A DNA stretch of 18,934 nt from Hominenteromicrobium sp964531265 (GCA_964531265.1 CAZHDW010000028.1:1-18934); one strand, 5' to 3'. Counted from the first letter of the stretch, positions 1 to 7,844 are shown. The notes: generated from the sequence alone by a model not told the origin. Numbers and translations: made by a program.

Positions 1-51
1 GATAAAGAAAAAGCAATCAAGGAGGCATTGAAGCACTTCGGCATGATTTAA
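1..51 (+). CDS. C-terminal end of a truncated upstream gene
   Basis: An open frame enters from the left edge and stops at TAA 49-51, giving 16 residues that end KHFGMI. An AGGAGG overlapping the stop serves the next gene 7 nt downstream, so the two were probably co-transcribed. From memory, similar tails (a run of charged residues then ALKHFxMI) end clostridial proteins annotated as RlmD-like 23S rRNA methyltransferases or as large recombinases. Sixteen residues are too few to decide. Confidence 0.5.
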   Translation, partial: DKEKAIKEALKHFGMI

Positions 52-63
52 GGAGGCGAGCAA

Positions 64-438
64 ATGACCGACGTGTTCAAAAGCGAACAGGCCAAGGGGG
101 TTATTGCTTATGTGAAAGATACATACGATGATGAACTTGAATAGCTGTGGCAGAAGTTTTCCGACAATGCAGTCGTGCGTAGAAAAGACAATCAGAAATG
201 GTATCCCACTGTAAGTTAGACTTTGATTCAGATGAAATAATTGAAATTCTCGATTTGCGTATCAAGCCAGAGAATATGGAAAGCACAGTTGATAACATAA
301 AATATTTTTCCCGGTTATCATATGAATAAAAAACATTGGTTTACGATTTGTCTTGACGGAACGGTCGGTATGGACGAAATATGCCGCACGATTGATGAGA
401 GCTATGGACTCGCAAAAAGCAGGAAATGGATGCAGTAG
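64..438 (+). pseudogene. Broken MmcQ/YjbR-family gene (stop plus frameshifts)
   Basis: The start ATG at 64 follows AGGAGG by 7 nt. Frame 1 reads 26 residues ending YDDELE, meets TAG at 142-144, then continues LWQKF, RRKDNQKWY before another stop at 217-219. Frame 3 takes over at about 213 (KLDFDSDEIIEILDL, IKPENM) to about 308. Frame 1 resumes at about 310 (PGYHMNKKHWFT, LDGTVGMDEI) to TAG 436-438. Together these pieces rebuild the usual MmcQ/YjbR fold of about 120 residues, small proteins thought to bind DNA. The second shift matches one extra T in the run 305-309; the first is an indel near 205-219. With one nonsense codon and two shifts it is a pseudogene. Its end overlaps the start of the next acetyltransferase gene. 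Confidence 0.85.
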
Positions 439-923
439 TAAGGAAAGCCAGAAAAACCGATGCCGAACAGGTCGGCAATATACATTATAAAGCATGGATA
501 GAAACTTACACGGGGCTTTTGCCGGCGACATATCTTGCCACACGCAGTGTTGAAAAAAGTATTGCTTTATTTTGTAAAAGCGAGTGTAAAAATCTCGTTG
601 TTGCGGAAATCGACGGAAACCTCGTAGGCTTTTGCGGGTGGGGAATATTTAGAGATTCTGATGCAGATGCTCGTATGGGAGAAATACAGGGAATCTATCT
701 GCTCAATGAGTATAAACGAAAGCATCTTGGTCAGCGAATGCTGAACTGTGCCTTGGAACAGTTAAAAGCAGAAGGTTACAACAAAGCAGGGCTTTGGGTG
801 CTTGATACAAACAACCATGCAATCAGGTTCTATGAAAAGATGGGATTTGAGCGCTCTGAAATTACAAAAGCGGTAGATCTGGGACAACCGATAACAGAGC
901 TTCTTTATACAAAAAGATTGTGA
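426..923 (+). CDS. GNAT-family N-acetyltransferase
   Basis: The 165-residue protein has the GNAT acetyl-CoA fold. Residues near 95-115 hold the pyrophosphate-binding motif A (IQGIYLLNEYKRKHLGQRM, a variant of R/Q-x-x-G-x-G/A), and residues near 130-146 carry motif B (DTNNHAIRFYEKMGF). The N-terminal YKAWIETYTGLLP segment is typical of small-molecule acetyltransferases that include antibiotic-modifying members, but the substrate cannot be told. The start overlaps the tail of the MmcQ pseudogene and its own ribosome site is poor: AGGA lies only 2 nt before the ATG. Expression may therefore have depended on coupling to that gene. It ends 9 nt before the next GNAT gene, so the two likely form an operon. 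Confidence 0.85.
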   Translation: MDAVVRKARKTDAEQVGNIHYKAWIETYTGLLPATYLATRSVEKSIALFCKSECKNLVVAEIDGNLVGFCGWGIFRDSDADARMGEIQGIYLLNEYKRKHLGQRMLNCALEQLKAEGYNKAGLWVLDTNNHAIRFYEKMGFERSEITKAVDLGQPITELLYTKRL

Positions 924-932
924 GGATATAAA

Positions 933-1463
933 ATGATCAGCATTAAAATTATTGATTGTGAACATAAAGCGGATATCAACATAAAAAACGAACCCTTCAA
1001 ACTGTTCGGGCTTATGCTCCCATCCTACAACAACGGCAAGTGGGATCACACGGTAATAAATTTCCCAACTGAAAACCACACAGAGATGTGTTTTCCCGAT
1101 GAGAATTATGATTACGATGAGATGTCGAAAGATCACATTTTTATTGGGGCATATGATGAAGATCGTTGTGTCGGACTTGCCATTCTGAAACAAGAATGGT
1201 TCAAATATATGTATCTGTATGATTTGAAAGTAAACTCTGCATATCGTAGCAAAGGCGTCGGTGTTATGCTTATTGATAAATGCAAAGAGGTGGCTATTGA
1301 ACATGGCTATCGCGGTATCTATACGCAAGGACAGGATAACAATCTCGGTGCTTGCAAGTTCTACTTAAAATGTGGCTTTCAGATCGGCGGTGTCAACACC
1401 TTTGTTTATAGTGGAACATCGCAGGAGAACAAGAAGGACATCTTTTTCTATATTGATGCCTGA
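933..1463 (+). CDS. GNAT acetyltransferase, streptothricin acetyltransferase (Sat4/SatA)-like
   Basis: This 176-residue GNAT protein matches the layout of streptothricin N-acetyltransferases as I recall them. An N-terminal EPFKLFGLMLPSYNNGKW segment lines up with EPFEVIGKIIPRYENENW of Sat4. An acidic stretch (DENYDYDEM) and CVG follow. Motif A is SKGVGVML, and the diagnostic QDNNLGACKFYLKCGFQIG lies near 135-155 (Sat4: QDNNLIACKFYHNCGFKIG). Such enzymes acetylate the beta-lysine amino group of streptothricin/nourseothricin in the cytoplasm. The ATG at 933 follows GAGGA, which overlaps the previous gene's TGA, indicating coupling. Recombinase debris starts directly after its stop, fitting mobile cargo. 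GNAT and Sat-like membership are supported by the motifs; the true substrate is inferred. It could instead be a chromosomal relative with another substrate. Confidence 0.8.
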   Translation: MISIKIIDCEHKADINIKNEPFKLFGLMLPSYNNGKWDHTVINFPTENHTEMCFPDENYDYDEMSKDHIFIGAYDEDRCVGLAILKQEWFKYMYLYDLKVNSAYRSKGVGVMLIDKCKEVAIEHGYRGIYTQGQDNNLGACKFYLKCGFQIGGVNTFVYSGTSQENKKDIFFYIDA

Positions 1464-2381
1464 TATGCGAAGGAGAAACAATATGATTCGCAAAATGTCT
1501 ATGGTCAGCATGAAGCCATTGTGTCCGAAGGACTGTGGCACGAAGCACAGGTGAAGCTACTGGCACAATCCAAGAAATATGAACACGTCAACCGTCGAAA
1601 GAATGTAAAAAAACCATATGCTGTCCGGTATGTGCGCTGCCCCATTTGTGGAGCAGGAATGTACGGCAACAAGAGTGTAAAGCACAAGGCGGACGGTTCC
1701 AAATATAAAGATTTTTACTACTATGCCTGTAAGCATCGTGCCATGAACCGTGGGCATAAATGCGATTATAAAAAGCAAATTCACGAAGAATTGCTGGACA
1801 GTGCGGTAGCAGAGGTCATTATAAAGCTGGTCAGCAATCCGAGGTTTGCTGCCATGATGCAGGAAAAGATCAGCATGAAGGTGGACACCACCGCCATCGA
1901 GCAGGAAATCGCCAATTATGAAAAGCAGCTCCGGCAGAGCTATTCTACGAAATCCCGGTTAATGGATGAAATTGATTCCCTTGACCCCGATGACAAGCAC
2001 TACTACAAACGTAAGGCAGACCTTGATGACCGGCTTTACAAAATGTACGATAAGATCGAGGAAGCCGAGACGCTGCTGATCGAAGCCAGAGCCAAGAAAA
2101 CTGCTATTGAAGCGGAAAAGCTGACCGCCGATAATATTTACAAGGTACTGGTTTACTTTGAAAAGCTGTACTCCGTAATGGACGAGCGGGAAAAACGGCA
2201 GCTTATGGAATCGCTGATTGCTGAAATTCAAATCTATGAAGAACGCCAGCCCAACGGACAGTGGCTCAAGTCCATCAAGTTCAAGCTTCCGATCATTGAG
2301 GAAGATATGGAAATCGGTTTGGACAATGACGCATATATGGAGACGGTTTGTGTGCTGTCAAGAGTAAATAATAATCACTAA
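1464..2381 (+). pseudogene. C-terminal half of a large serine recombinase
   Basis: The frame opens right after the upstream TGA and reads YGQHEAIVSEGLWHEAQ, the usual end of the recombinase domain. The first usable start is GTG 1521; the ATG at 1484 is out of frame. Counting from the GTG, a zinc ribbon follows (C40, C43, C70, C81), then a charged coiled coil at about 120-210, then the tail found in large serine recombinases of clostridial integrative elements. The N-terminal catalytic resolvase domain and most of the recombinase domain are absent, so it cannot catalyse strand exchange. The stretch KKPYAVRYVRCP before the zinc ribbon reads as out-of-frame sequence: a +1 shift in seven A's at 1607-1613 and a -1 near 1631 would restore the expected THMLSGMVRCP. 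It is a remnant of a departed or decayed mobile element. Confidence 0.85.
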
Positions 2382-2405
2382 ATCGTATTTATTGGAGGGA
2401 ATGAA

Positions 2406-2858
2406 ATGGGAATAGAATATCGGAAATTGAGTTTAGAAGAATTGGATATATTCGTTGAAATGAGAATAAATCAGTTGAGAGAAGAAGGCGCTAAGGAAAA
2501 TGTCGATTTAAAACCTGCGCTGATGGATTATTATATGCGTCATATGAATGATGGCACATTTGTTTCGTGGGTTGCTGTAAATGCTGGCAAAATTATTGCA
2601 ACAAGTGGTATTTCTTTCGTGGAAAAACCACCGTATTTCGGATGTCCCAGTGGTAAGACAGGGCTTTTATCCAGTATGTTTACTAATCCAAATTACAGAC
2701 GGAAAGGCATAGCTAAGGAACTGCTTTCTCGTGTTGTGAATGAGGCTAAGGAGTACGGCTGTGGAGTTATTCAAATTACTGCCTCGGATATGGGAGTTAA
2801 ATTATACACAGCATATGGCTTTGTTCATAACGGTAATTTTATGCAATACAAGCTTTGA
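2406..2858 (+). CDS. GNAT-family N-acetyltransferase
   Basis: A complete 150-residue GNAT protein. Motif A lies near residues 95-112 (MFTNPNYRRKGIAKELL, with the R-R-K-G-I-A acetyl-CoA loop), and motif B near 128-140 (DMGVKLYTAYGFV). The N-terminal half (EEGAKENVDLKPALMDYY) is common in uncharacterised clostridial GNATs, so no substrate is proposed. The ATG at 2406 has a good site (GGAGGG, about 8 nt upstream). It follows the recombinase remnant by 24 nt and may share its transcript. It is not close to the other GNATs here in N-terminal sequence, so this is not a simple local duplication. Confidence 0.85.
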   Translation: MGIEYRKLSLEELDIFVEMRINQLREEGAKENVDLKPALMDYYMRHMNDGTFVSWVAVNAGKIIATSGISFVEKPPYFGCPSGKTGLLSSMFTNPNYRRKGIAKELLSRVVNEAKEYGCGVIQITASDMGVKLYTAYGFVHNGNFMQYKL

Positions 2859-3297
2859 TGTAACGTGCTATTTGTAAAATTGAAAAATTTGAATTATGGA
2901 GATAGTTATGGCTTTTGATTTTAAGGAAGAATACAAAATGGCAAATGGGACAGAGAATTTATTTATGCCCAAAGGTCATTTTTACCATAAGGACAGATTG
3001 TTTTATTATTCAACTTACAGGTGGCGACTTAATTATAAGGGATATAAAGACTTCTGCGATAATTAATCAAATTAAGGGATATAACTATTTATATACTGGT
3101 GATGTAAAGCCTGATGAAAAAGAGTTATTTGCATTAGAAAAGGGAAAACGTTTTTATATAGTTTCCTTAGAGGATTTCAAACAGAAGATGAGCATTACAT
3201 TACCGCGTTCCTATGAAGCTATTGATGTATATGGCAGTTATTCGGAAGATGGGAAAATTTTATATGTTCCAGTGTATAAGTATTTTGATGAAGATTA

Positions 3298-3372
3298 TAT
3301 GACATTAACGGCATTGTCTCGACCCATGTTGAGTGCGTGTGTTTGCTGGCTAAAAAAGATATTCCGCAATAA
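3298..3372 (+). pseudogene. Possible fragment of a methyltransferase C-terminus
   Basis: Frame 1 reads STHVECVCLLAKKDIPQ to TAA 3370-3372, inside the decayed end of the preceding gene. HVExVxLL(S/A)KK is typical of the end of the catalytic domain of RlmD/RumA-type 23S rRNA (uracil-5-)-methyltransferases. Only about 24 residues are present with no start, so it could be chance. It is listed because it would mark a recombination junction near 3297. Confidence 0.3.
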
Positions 3373-3425
3373 ACAGCAAGTTCTATATTGGGATTCGGAT
3401 GAGGCGCTTGCACGAAAAAAATACG

Positions 3426-3453
3426 TTGACATCAACCGAATTTGTGATACAAT
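3426..3453 (+). promoter_or_regulatory. Sigma-A type promoter for the Nudix gene
   Basis: A perfect -35 hexamer TTGACA (3426-3431) and a near-perfect -10 TACAAT (3448-3453) are separated by 16 bp. They sit about 76 bp before the Nudix start, with no gene between, and so probably drive the Nudix-kinase-GNAT group. Confidence 0.65.
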
Positions 3454-3529
3454 GAAGGTCTGGTAGCGAAAACGGAATTAAAACTTTCAAAAAAAGCAAG
3501 CAAATCAGTCATTTTCAAGAGGCATTGAG

Positions 3530-4006
3530 ATGGACATATCCTACAGAGTGGAGAACGAAAAATTTAATTATCGAGTATGCGCCATGATGATTGCCGATGG
3601 CAAAATTCTGGCGATGCAGGATGAGCGTTCCCCCTACTATTATTTGCCCGGCGGAAGAGTTGCTATGGGCGAAACCGCGGAGGCTGCGGTCATTCGCGAG
3701 GTTCAGGAGGAATTGGGTGTAACGCCGAAGATCTCACGTCCTCTTTGGCTCAATCAGGCGTTTTTTACGGAGGATGTGGACGGTCTGCATTACCACGAGC
3801 TCTGCATTTATTTCCTGATGGACATATCGGATACCGATCTGCTGTCAAGGGGCGAAAAATTCACGGAGCTTGAGGGCAGCACGACCCACCGCTTCGAATG
3901 GCTGGAGTTTGACAGATTGCAGAATGAATATTTTTATCCGCTGTTTCTGAAAAAGGATATCTTTAATCTGCCGACCGAATTTACCATTCGCACCGAAATC
4001 GAATAA
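3530..4006 (+). CDS. Nudix hydrolase
   Basis: This 158-residue protein has a perfect Nudix box at residues 42-64: G42, five residues, E48, seven residues, then REVQEELGV with metal-binding E57, E60 and E61. Nudix enzymes hydrolyse nucleoside diphosphates linked to another group (oxidised nucleotides, sugar nucleotides, capped compounds), using Mg or Mn in the cytoplasm. The sequence does not fix the substrate. The LPGG lead-in and the C-terminal FEWLEFDRL segment are typical of small stand-alone members. A promoter lies just upstream; the ribosome site (AGAGG, 7 nt before ATG) is moderate. It heads a likely three-gene unit with a kinase and a GNAT, a mix seen in accessory cassettes. Confidence 0.9.
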   Translation: MDISYRVENEKFNYRVCAMMIADGKILAMQDERSPYYYLPGGRVAMGETAEAAVIREVQEELGVTPKISRPLWLNQAFFTEDVDGLHYHELCIYFLMDISDTDLLSRGEKFTELEGSTTHRFEWLEFDRLQNEYFYPLFLKKDIFNLPTEFTIRTEIE

Positions 4007-4066
4007 GACTTTAACGATATCTGTAAATATACAAAACATGTACCAACACAAGTAGAGGTATGCTTC

Positions 4067-4615
4067 ATGTCAAAAATTATTTTCATATCCGGGCCTTGCG
4101 GATGCGGAAAATCGACCTTTTCCAAGCTTTACTCCGAGCACATGGCTCAGCTTGAGAAAAAGCCGCTGTACATCATACACGGCGATGACTTTCAGAACGG
4201 CTTTATTGAGCCGAAGCTCGACGACAGCGACCCTGAATATCTTATAAATTCGATACATTGGGCGGACATACTTAGCTTCAACTGGGACTGTATACTTTCG
4301 ACCGCAAAGAGAGTGCTCGACCGGGGGATCGATGTAATTATTGATTATATAATCGAGGATGAATTGCCGCGTGTCAAGGAGCTGGCAAGAGCCACCGACT
4401 CCGAGCTGTACTACATCGTCGTCACTGCCGAAAAGGAGACCATTGAAAAAAGGCTGATAAAGCGCGGCGATACCGGGCTTATCGACAGAGCCTTCTTCCT
4501 CAAGGACGAGCTTGATGCCATGCCTGAAAACGACGGTCATTTCATCGACAACACCGCCCTTTCCCCGGAGGACATGATAAAATCCGTAATTCTTGAGAAG
4601 TACAGAGTGATTTAG
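4067..4615 (+). CDS. Small P-loop kinase (AAA_33/zeta-toxin-like)
   Basis: A 182-residue P-loop NTPase with Walker A GPCGCGKST at residues 9-17 right at the N-terminus. A HGDDF motif near 39-43 could hold the substrate-activating Asp. A strand VIIDYI near 90 is followed by the LID-like segment EKRLIKRGD near 125-134, typical of small-molecule phosphotransferases (adenylylsulfate or chloramphenicol kinase-like, zeta-toxin-like). The phosphate acceptor is unknown; no antitoxin-like partner is adjacent, so a toxin role is not supported. It follows the Nudix gene by 60 nt (site AGAGGT). Its TAG stop overlaps the AGGAG that serves the next gene 8 nt downstream. Confidence 0.75.
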   Translation: MSKIIFISGPCGCGKSTFSKLYSEHMAQLEKKPLYIIHGDDFQNGFIEPKLDDSDPEYLINSIHWADILSFNWDCILSTAKRVLDRGIDVIIDYIIEDELPRVKELARATDSELYYIVVTAEKETIEKRLIKRGDTGLIDRAFFLKDELDAMPENDGHFIDNTALSPEDMIKSVILEKYRVI

Positions 4616-4623
4616 GAGTAATT

Positions 4624-5088
4624 ATGCAAACTGTAAGAAAAATATCCGTAAATGAGCTCGAGCTGCTGTTTGGACTTTTCGATTACAATGACCCGGAGGA
4701 CATGCTGCGCGAGAATACCAGGGATATCAGCGAGGGCAGGATCGACATATTCGGCCTGTTTCTGGATGATGAGCTGATCGGCGAACTGCATGTCTCATAC
4801 ACAAACGAAGACGAGAGATTTGCCGTACGTGGCAGGCGTGCGTATTTGTTTGCTTTCCGCATAAATCGCGAGCATCAGGGCAGGGGCTACGGCCAGTTTC
4901 TCATAAATGAGGTCATGTCCGCGCTTGCGGAGGACAGCTATTCCGAGATTACCGTCGGTGTTGAGAATGATAACGAGCGCGCCCGGTATATTTACTCAAA
5001 GCTCGGCTTCACAGAGCTTGTCGGCAAGATGCACGAGGCATACCAGGGCGATGAGTACGACTACAATCTTTATCTGAAAAGAATATGA
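4624..5088 (+). CDS. GNAT-family N-acetyltransferase
   Basis: A 154-residue GNAT protein. Motif A lies near residues 76-100 (FRINREHQGRGYGQFLINEVM, with the canonical Q-G-R-G-Y-G loop), and motif B near 118-134 (ENDNERARYIYSKLGF). An N-terminal DPEDMLRENTRDI helix precedes the core. Its substrate is unknown. Translation is likely coupled to the kinase upstream because AGGAG overlaps that gene's stop and lies about 5 nt before ATG. It is the last gene of the accessory cluster, and a strong terminator follows at 5144-5183. Its base composition is more GC-rich than the first three GNATs, so it may have a different origin from the 1-3500 segment. Confidence 0.85.
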   Translation: MQTVRKISVNELELLFGLFDYNDPEDMLRENTRDISEGRIDIFGLFLDDELIGELHVSYTNEDERFAVRGRRAYLFAFRINREHQGRGYGQFLINEVMSALAEDSYSEITVGVENDNERARYIYSKLGFTELVGKMHEAYQGDEYDYNLYLKRI

Positions 5089-5143
5089 CACGATCCGCTC
5101 CGCATAAATGGAGCTGACCGTGCCGAATATACGGTTTATGAAG

Positions 5144-5183
5144 TCCGGCTGCACCGATGTGATGCAGCCGGATTCTTTTTATT
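5144..5183 (+). terminator. Rho-independent terminator of the accessory cluster
   Basis: A perfect 10-bp stem, TCCGGCTGCA (5144-5153) with TGCAGCCGGA (5163-5172), has a 9-nt loop and is followed by TTCTTTTTATT. The T-run is only on the + side. It overlaps the stop codon of the convergent GH9 gene. Confidence 0.9.
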
Positions 5184-7674
5184 GTTCTTCACCGAGAAGC
5201 TGCTGTGCCGCAAGAACGAGGAACATGTAGTGCGATGAGCCGCCGCCCATAACGTATTCCGTCTGCTGCCACAGGAACGGGAAGGTGAGCAGCTCCGGGA
5301 AATCCGGGCGAATAAGCGCCGTGCCCGAAATAACACCGCCGGGAATATACGACCAATCCGCACGGTTAAGTCCATATGCCACGGTCGCGGACTGGGATCC
5401 TACACCGGACGCAAAGGAGACGGTATTCGAACCGGGATGACAGCCCAATATGAAATTGAGCGCATTATAAATGAGATCCGGCGCAAAAATATCCGGAAAG
5501 GCTCTGTTCAGGAAATAGTACTGGAAGCCCAGGCGCTGAATATCCCAGCCGGCGCCCCAGATATGCGGACGGTACGGAATGCCATACGGTGTTTCCGCAC
5601 TCAGCTCATCCAGATGCTCGCGCAGTGTAAGCATTGCCGTGCGCATGCATTCGGTGAACGCCTCATCGTCCACTGCCTTAACAGCACGTGCGGCGATCCA
5701 GCCAAGCATCTTAATGCCTTCGGCAATGTACTCAGCCTCGCTCAGGATGAGTTCTCTGTATTTCTGCTCACCCGTCGTTATCAGCAGCTCCGTTGCCGCG
5801 TGTATCTTAGCCCTTCTTGCCCAGTCGTTTTCGCCGACCCTTGTTATTTCATAAAGCTCCTCGGCGGCCTCCAGAGCCTGAACACTCAGCTCATCATTGA
5901 AGCCCCTGAGCGCACGTGACGCCGCTGCAAGCTGTGCCGCAGTGGTAAGCTCTCTTGGCGGATTGTCCTCAGTGAACACCCAGCGGTCGTCGGCATTGCC
6001 CGGAATATTATCCGTCATGGCAGCGCTGTCCCCAAGCAAAACATACTGGCGCAGATCATTGCAAATGATACCGCGATACAGACGACCGAGAGAACGATAG
6101 CCGCCGACAACGGACAATGCGCCGTGCTCGATCTGCTGCAGGATATCGTTTTTGCCGTCCGGCTGATGTATCTCCGTCACCTTTCTGCTCTGGTCTATCG
6201 TTGTGGCATCGTAATCCACGCCGAAGGCTTCATAAGCCAGTGCGAGAATATACACCTCTCCGGCCTGGGACTCAACGCGCAGGTCAAAGTCACCGGCATC
6301 GTGCCAGCCGCCGACATTAAGACCCGGAACTGAATCGCCCGGCTGATATTTGCATAGTGTTGACGGGCCCTGGACATATCCGTCAATATGATTGTATCCG
6401 GTGGGGGCCATGCGTGCGTCATCATCATGACACAGGTCATGCCAGACGCGATACTTTTCATTCACGCGCATATGGCACATCTGTACCGGCAGAAAATACT
6501 CCAAAACCGGCTGCCACACGCCGCGGTCATATACATCGGGAGCAATGCGGAAAACGGACGAGGCGGAATCTCCGCAGCAGACCTTATAAAGGCCGGTCTC
6601 ACGGACATCCGTAAAATCAAATTTCAGATAATTATAGCGGAGGAACTGTCCCCAGTTAACGCCCTTTGCCGAGAGCACTCTTTCGTCGCCATGCTCGGTG
6701 ATTTTATACAGCTCGATCTCCCTGCTGCACTCATCCCTCTTATCCAGCTCGATCACGGCGACCTTCGGCTGCTCCGTATGGTAGCCAACCTGTGATACCT
6801 GAACTACCGGCTGATATATCCAGTCCTCCACAACATTCGGAGTTATCACCCACTGCACGGCACCCTTATCGACATCGGCGGGTATTTCGGAGGATATCAC
6901 AAACCAACCGTTATTGTGATTCATTCGACCGTCGTAAAGCTTCAGGTCGGATGTTTTTGACTCTATCGTGAATCTATTGTACTTATCGTCAGGGCGAACG
7001 GTAAAGCGACGTCCCACGGCGTACGGTGCAGCTATGATATCATCGGCAATTATCGGATTATATCCGTTTTTGTCACCGGAAAGGCGCTTTCTGTCCGCAA
7101 GGATATCACCCTGCGGAGCAAGTGTCTCGCTGCGGTCATAATTCGTCGGCAGTGAAAGCGTGGGGCCGTTCGGCTGCTGCGGAAATATTCCCTGGCAGTC
7201 ATCCATTATCCACGGCTTGCCAAAGAGTGCACCGGGGAACAGTTCCAGATTGAAGCACATTTTTCCGAGGTACTCCTCCGGGATCGGCTTATCGAGATCC
7301 ACCGTAACAACAACGGCTTCGCCCTCGCCGCGAACCGTTACCCTGTACTCAAAGGCATAGTCCGGGTAGATCATCGGATTAAAGCCCTTCAAATGGTTAT
7401 CCATATCAGGATAGCTCAGGCTTGTGGTTATGGTGTTTTCCTCCGTGCTCAGCACGCGCTCTCCCTGTTTCGGAAGCGGCTGCCACTGACCCGGCGTTTG
7501 TTCAAAGCGCAGGTCACCGTTTGTGGCCACGCGATTGCCATGCATAAGGATACTGACTCCGGACTGGTGCCCGGCAGGATAAATGTCATCAAAAGCCATT
7601 ACATCCACGCCATGATTTCTGAAATATCCGGCGTCATCCAGCACAAAGCCTGCTTTCTGTTTATTATTGCTCAT
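5179..7674 (-). CDS. Cytoplasmic family 9 glycoside hydrolase
   Basis: An 831-residue protein. A CelD_N-type immunoglobulin-like domain occupies about 288-378 (VVQVSQVGYH start). The GH9 (alpha/alpha)6 barrel follows at about 385-825. The signature WHDAGDFD is at 457-464, so D459 and D462 fit the catalytic-base pair of inverting GH9 enzymes. E806 (QQTEYVMGGGSSHY) sits where the general acid is expected. Residues 1-285 form a further all-beta-looking region I do not recognise. There is no signal peptide, dockerin or carbohydrate-binding module, so the enzyme should act in the cytoplasm on imported oligosaccharides (cello- or mixed-linkage oligomers, or amino-sugar oligomers as in some GH9 glucosaminidases). 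GGGGAGAG precedes ATG by 6 nt. It is transcribed alone, divergent from tRNA-Pro. Confidence 0.9.
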   Translation of the reverse strand: MSNNKQKAGFVLDDAGYFRNHGVDVMAFDDIYPAGHQSGVSILMHGNRVATNGDLRFEQTPGQWQPLPKQGERVLSTEENTITTSLSYPDMDNHLKGFNPMIYPDYAFEYRVTVRGEGEAVVVTVDLDKPIPEEYLGKMCFNLELFPGALFGKPWIMDDCQGIFPQQPNGPTLSLPTNYDRSETLAPQGDILADRKRLSGDKNGYNPIIADDIIAAPYAVGRRFTVRPDDKYNRFTIESKTSDLKLYDGRMNHNNGWFVISSEIPADVDKGAVQWVITPNVVEDWIYQPVVQVSQVGYHTEQPKVAVIELDKRDECSREIELYKITEHGDERVLSAKGVNWGQFLRYNYLKFDFTDVRETGLYKVCCGDSASSVFRIAPDVYDRGVWQPVLEYFLPVQMCHMRVNEKYRVWHDLCHDDDARMAPTGYNHIDGYVQGPSTLCKYQPGDSVPGLNVGGWHDAGDFDLRVESQAGEVYILALAYEAFGVDYDATTIDQSRKVTEIHQPDGKNDILQQIEHGALSVVGGYRSLGRLYRGIICNDLRQYVLLGDSAAMTDNIPGNADDRWVFTEDNPPRELTTAAQLAAASRALRGFNDELSVQALEAAEELYEITRVGENDWARRAKIHAATELLITTGEQKYRELILSEAEYIAEGIKMLGWIAARAVKAVDDEAFTECMRTAMLTLREHLDELSAETPYGIPYRPHIWGAGWDIQRLGFQYYFLNRAFPDIFAPDLIYNALNFILGCHPGSNTVSFASGVGSQSATVAYGLNRADWSYIPGGVISGTALIRPDFPELLTFPFLWQQTEYVMGGGSSHYMFLVLAAQQLLGEEQ

Positions 7675-7787
7675 ACAATTCTCTCCCCACTATATTTGGA
7701 CTTGAGCACAGTTTATCACAATGAACTTCAAAACGCAATACAAATCCTCACGCCGCAGCGCGGAACATCGGCGGCAAAACATAGAAC

Positions 7788-7817
7788 TTGACAGACCCCT
7801 GCCGCTTAAGGTATAAT
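7788..7817 (+). promoter_or_regulatory. Consensus sigma-A promoter of tRNA-Pro
   Basis: A perfect TTGACA (7788-7793) and a perfect TATAAT (7812-7817), spaced by 18 bp, lie 27 bp before the tRNA. Full consensus hexamers are usual for stable RNA genes. Confidence 0.9.
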
Positions 7818-7844
7818 AAACCGTAATCATCTTTAATAAATTAT

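Larger units (their letters stand above)
2908..3466 (+). pseudogene. Frameshifted gene of unknown function
   Basis: ATG 2908 opens MAFDFKEEYKMANGTENLF, then FMPKGHFYHKDRLFYYST in frame 1. From about 3015 the sense passes to frame 2, which reads TGGDLIIRDIKTS, KGYNYLYTGDVKPDEKELFAL and GSYSEDGKILYVPVYKYFDEDY. The repeated short beta-like units (IIRD, FYIVS, ILYVP) suggest a WD40- or propeller-like protein, but I do not recognise a named family. A one-base indel in 3005-3025 is the simplest explanation. After about 3297 the frame-2 reading loses character and runs to TAG 3464-3466, so the true 3' end also looks lost. Starting instead at ATG 2915 in frame 2 would give an unconvincing N-terminus. 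Confidence 0.6.

Noticed and set aside
4067..4615. Zeta-type toxin of a toxin-antitoxin pair
   Set aside because: No small antitoxin gene precedes it; neighbours are Nudix and GNAT enzymes, which fit a metabolic or resistance kinase better.
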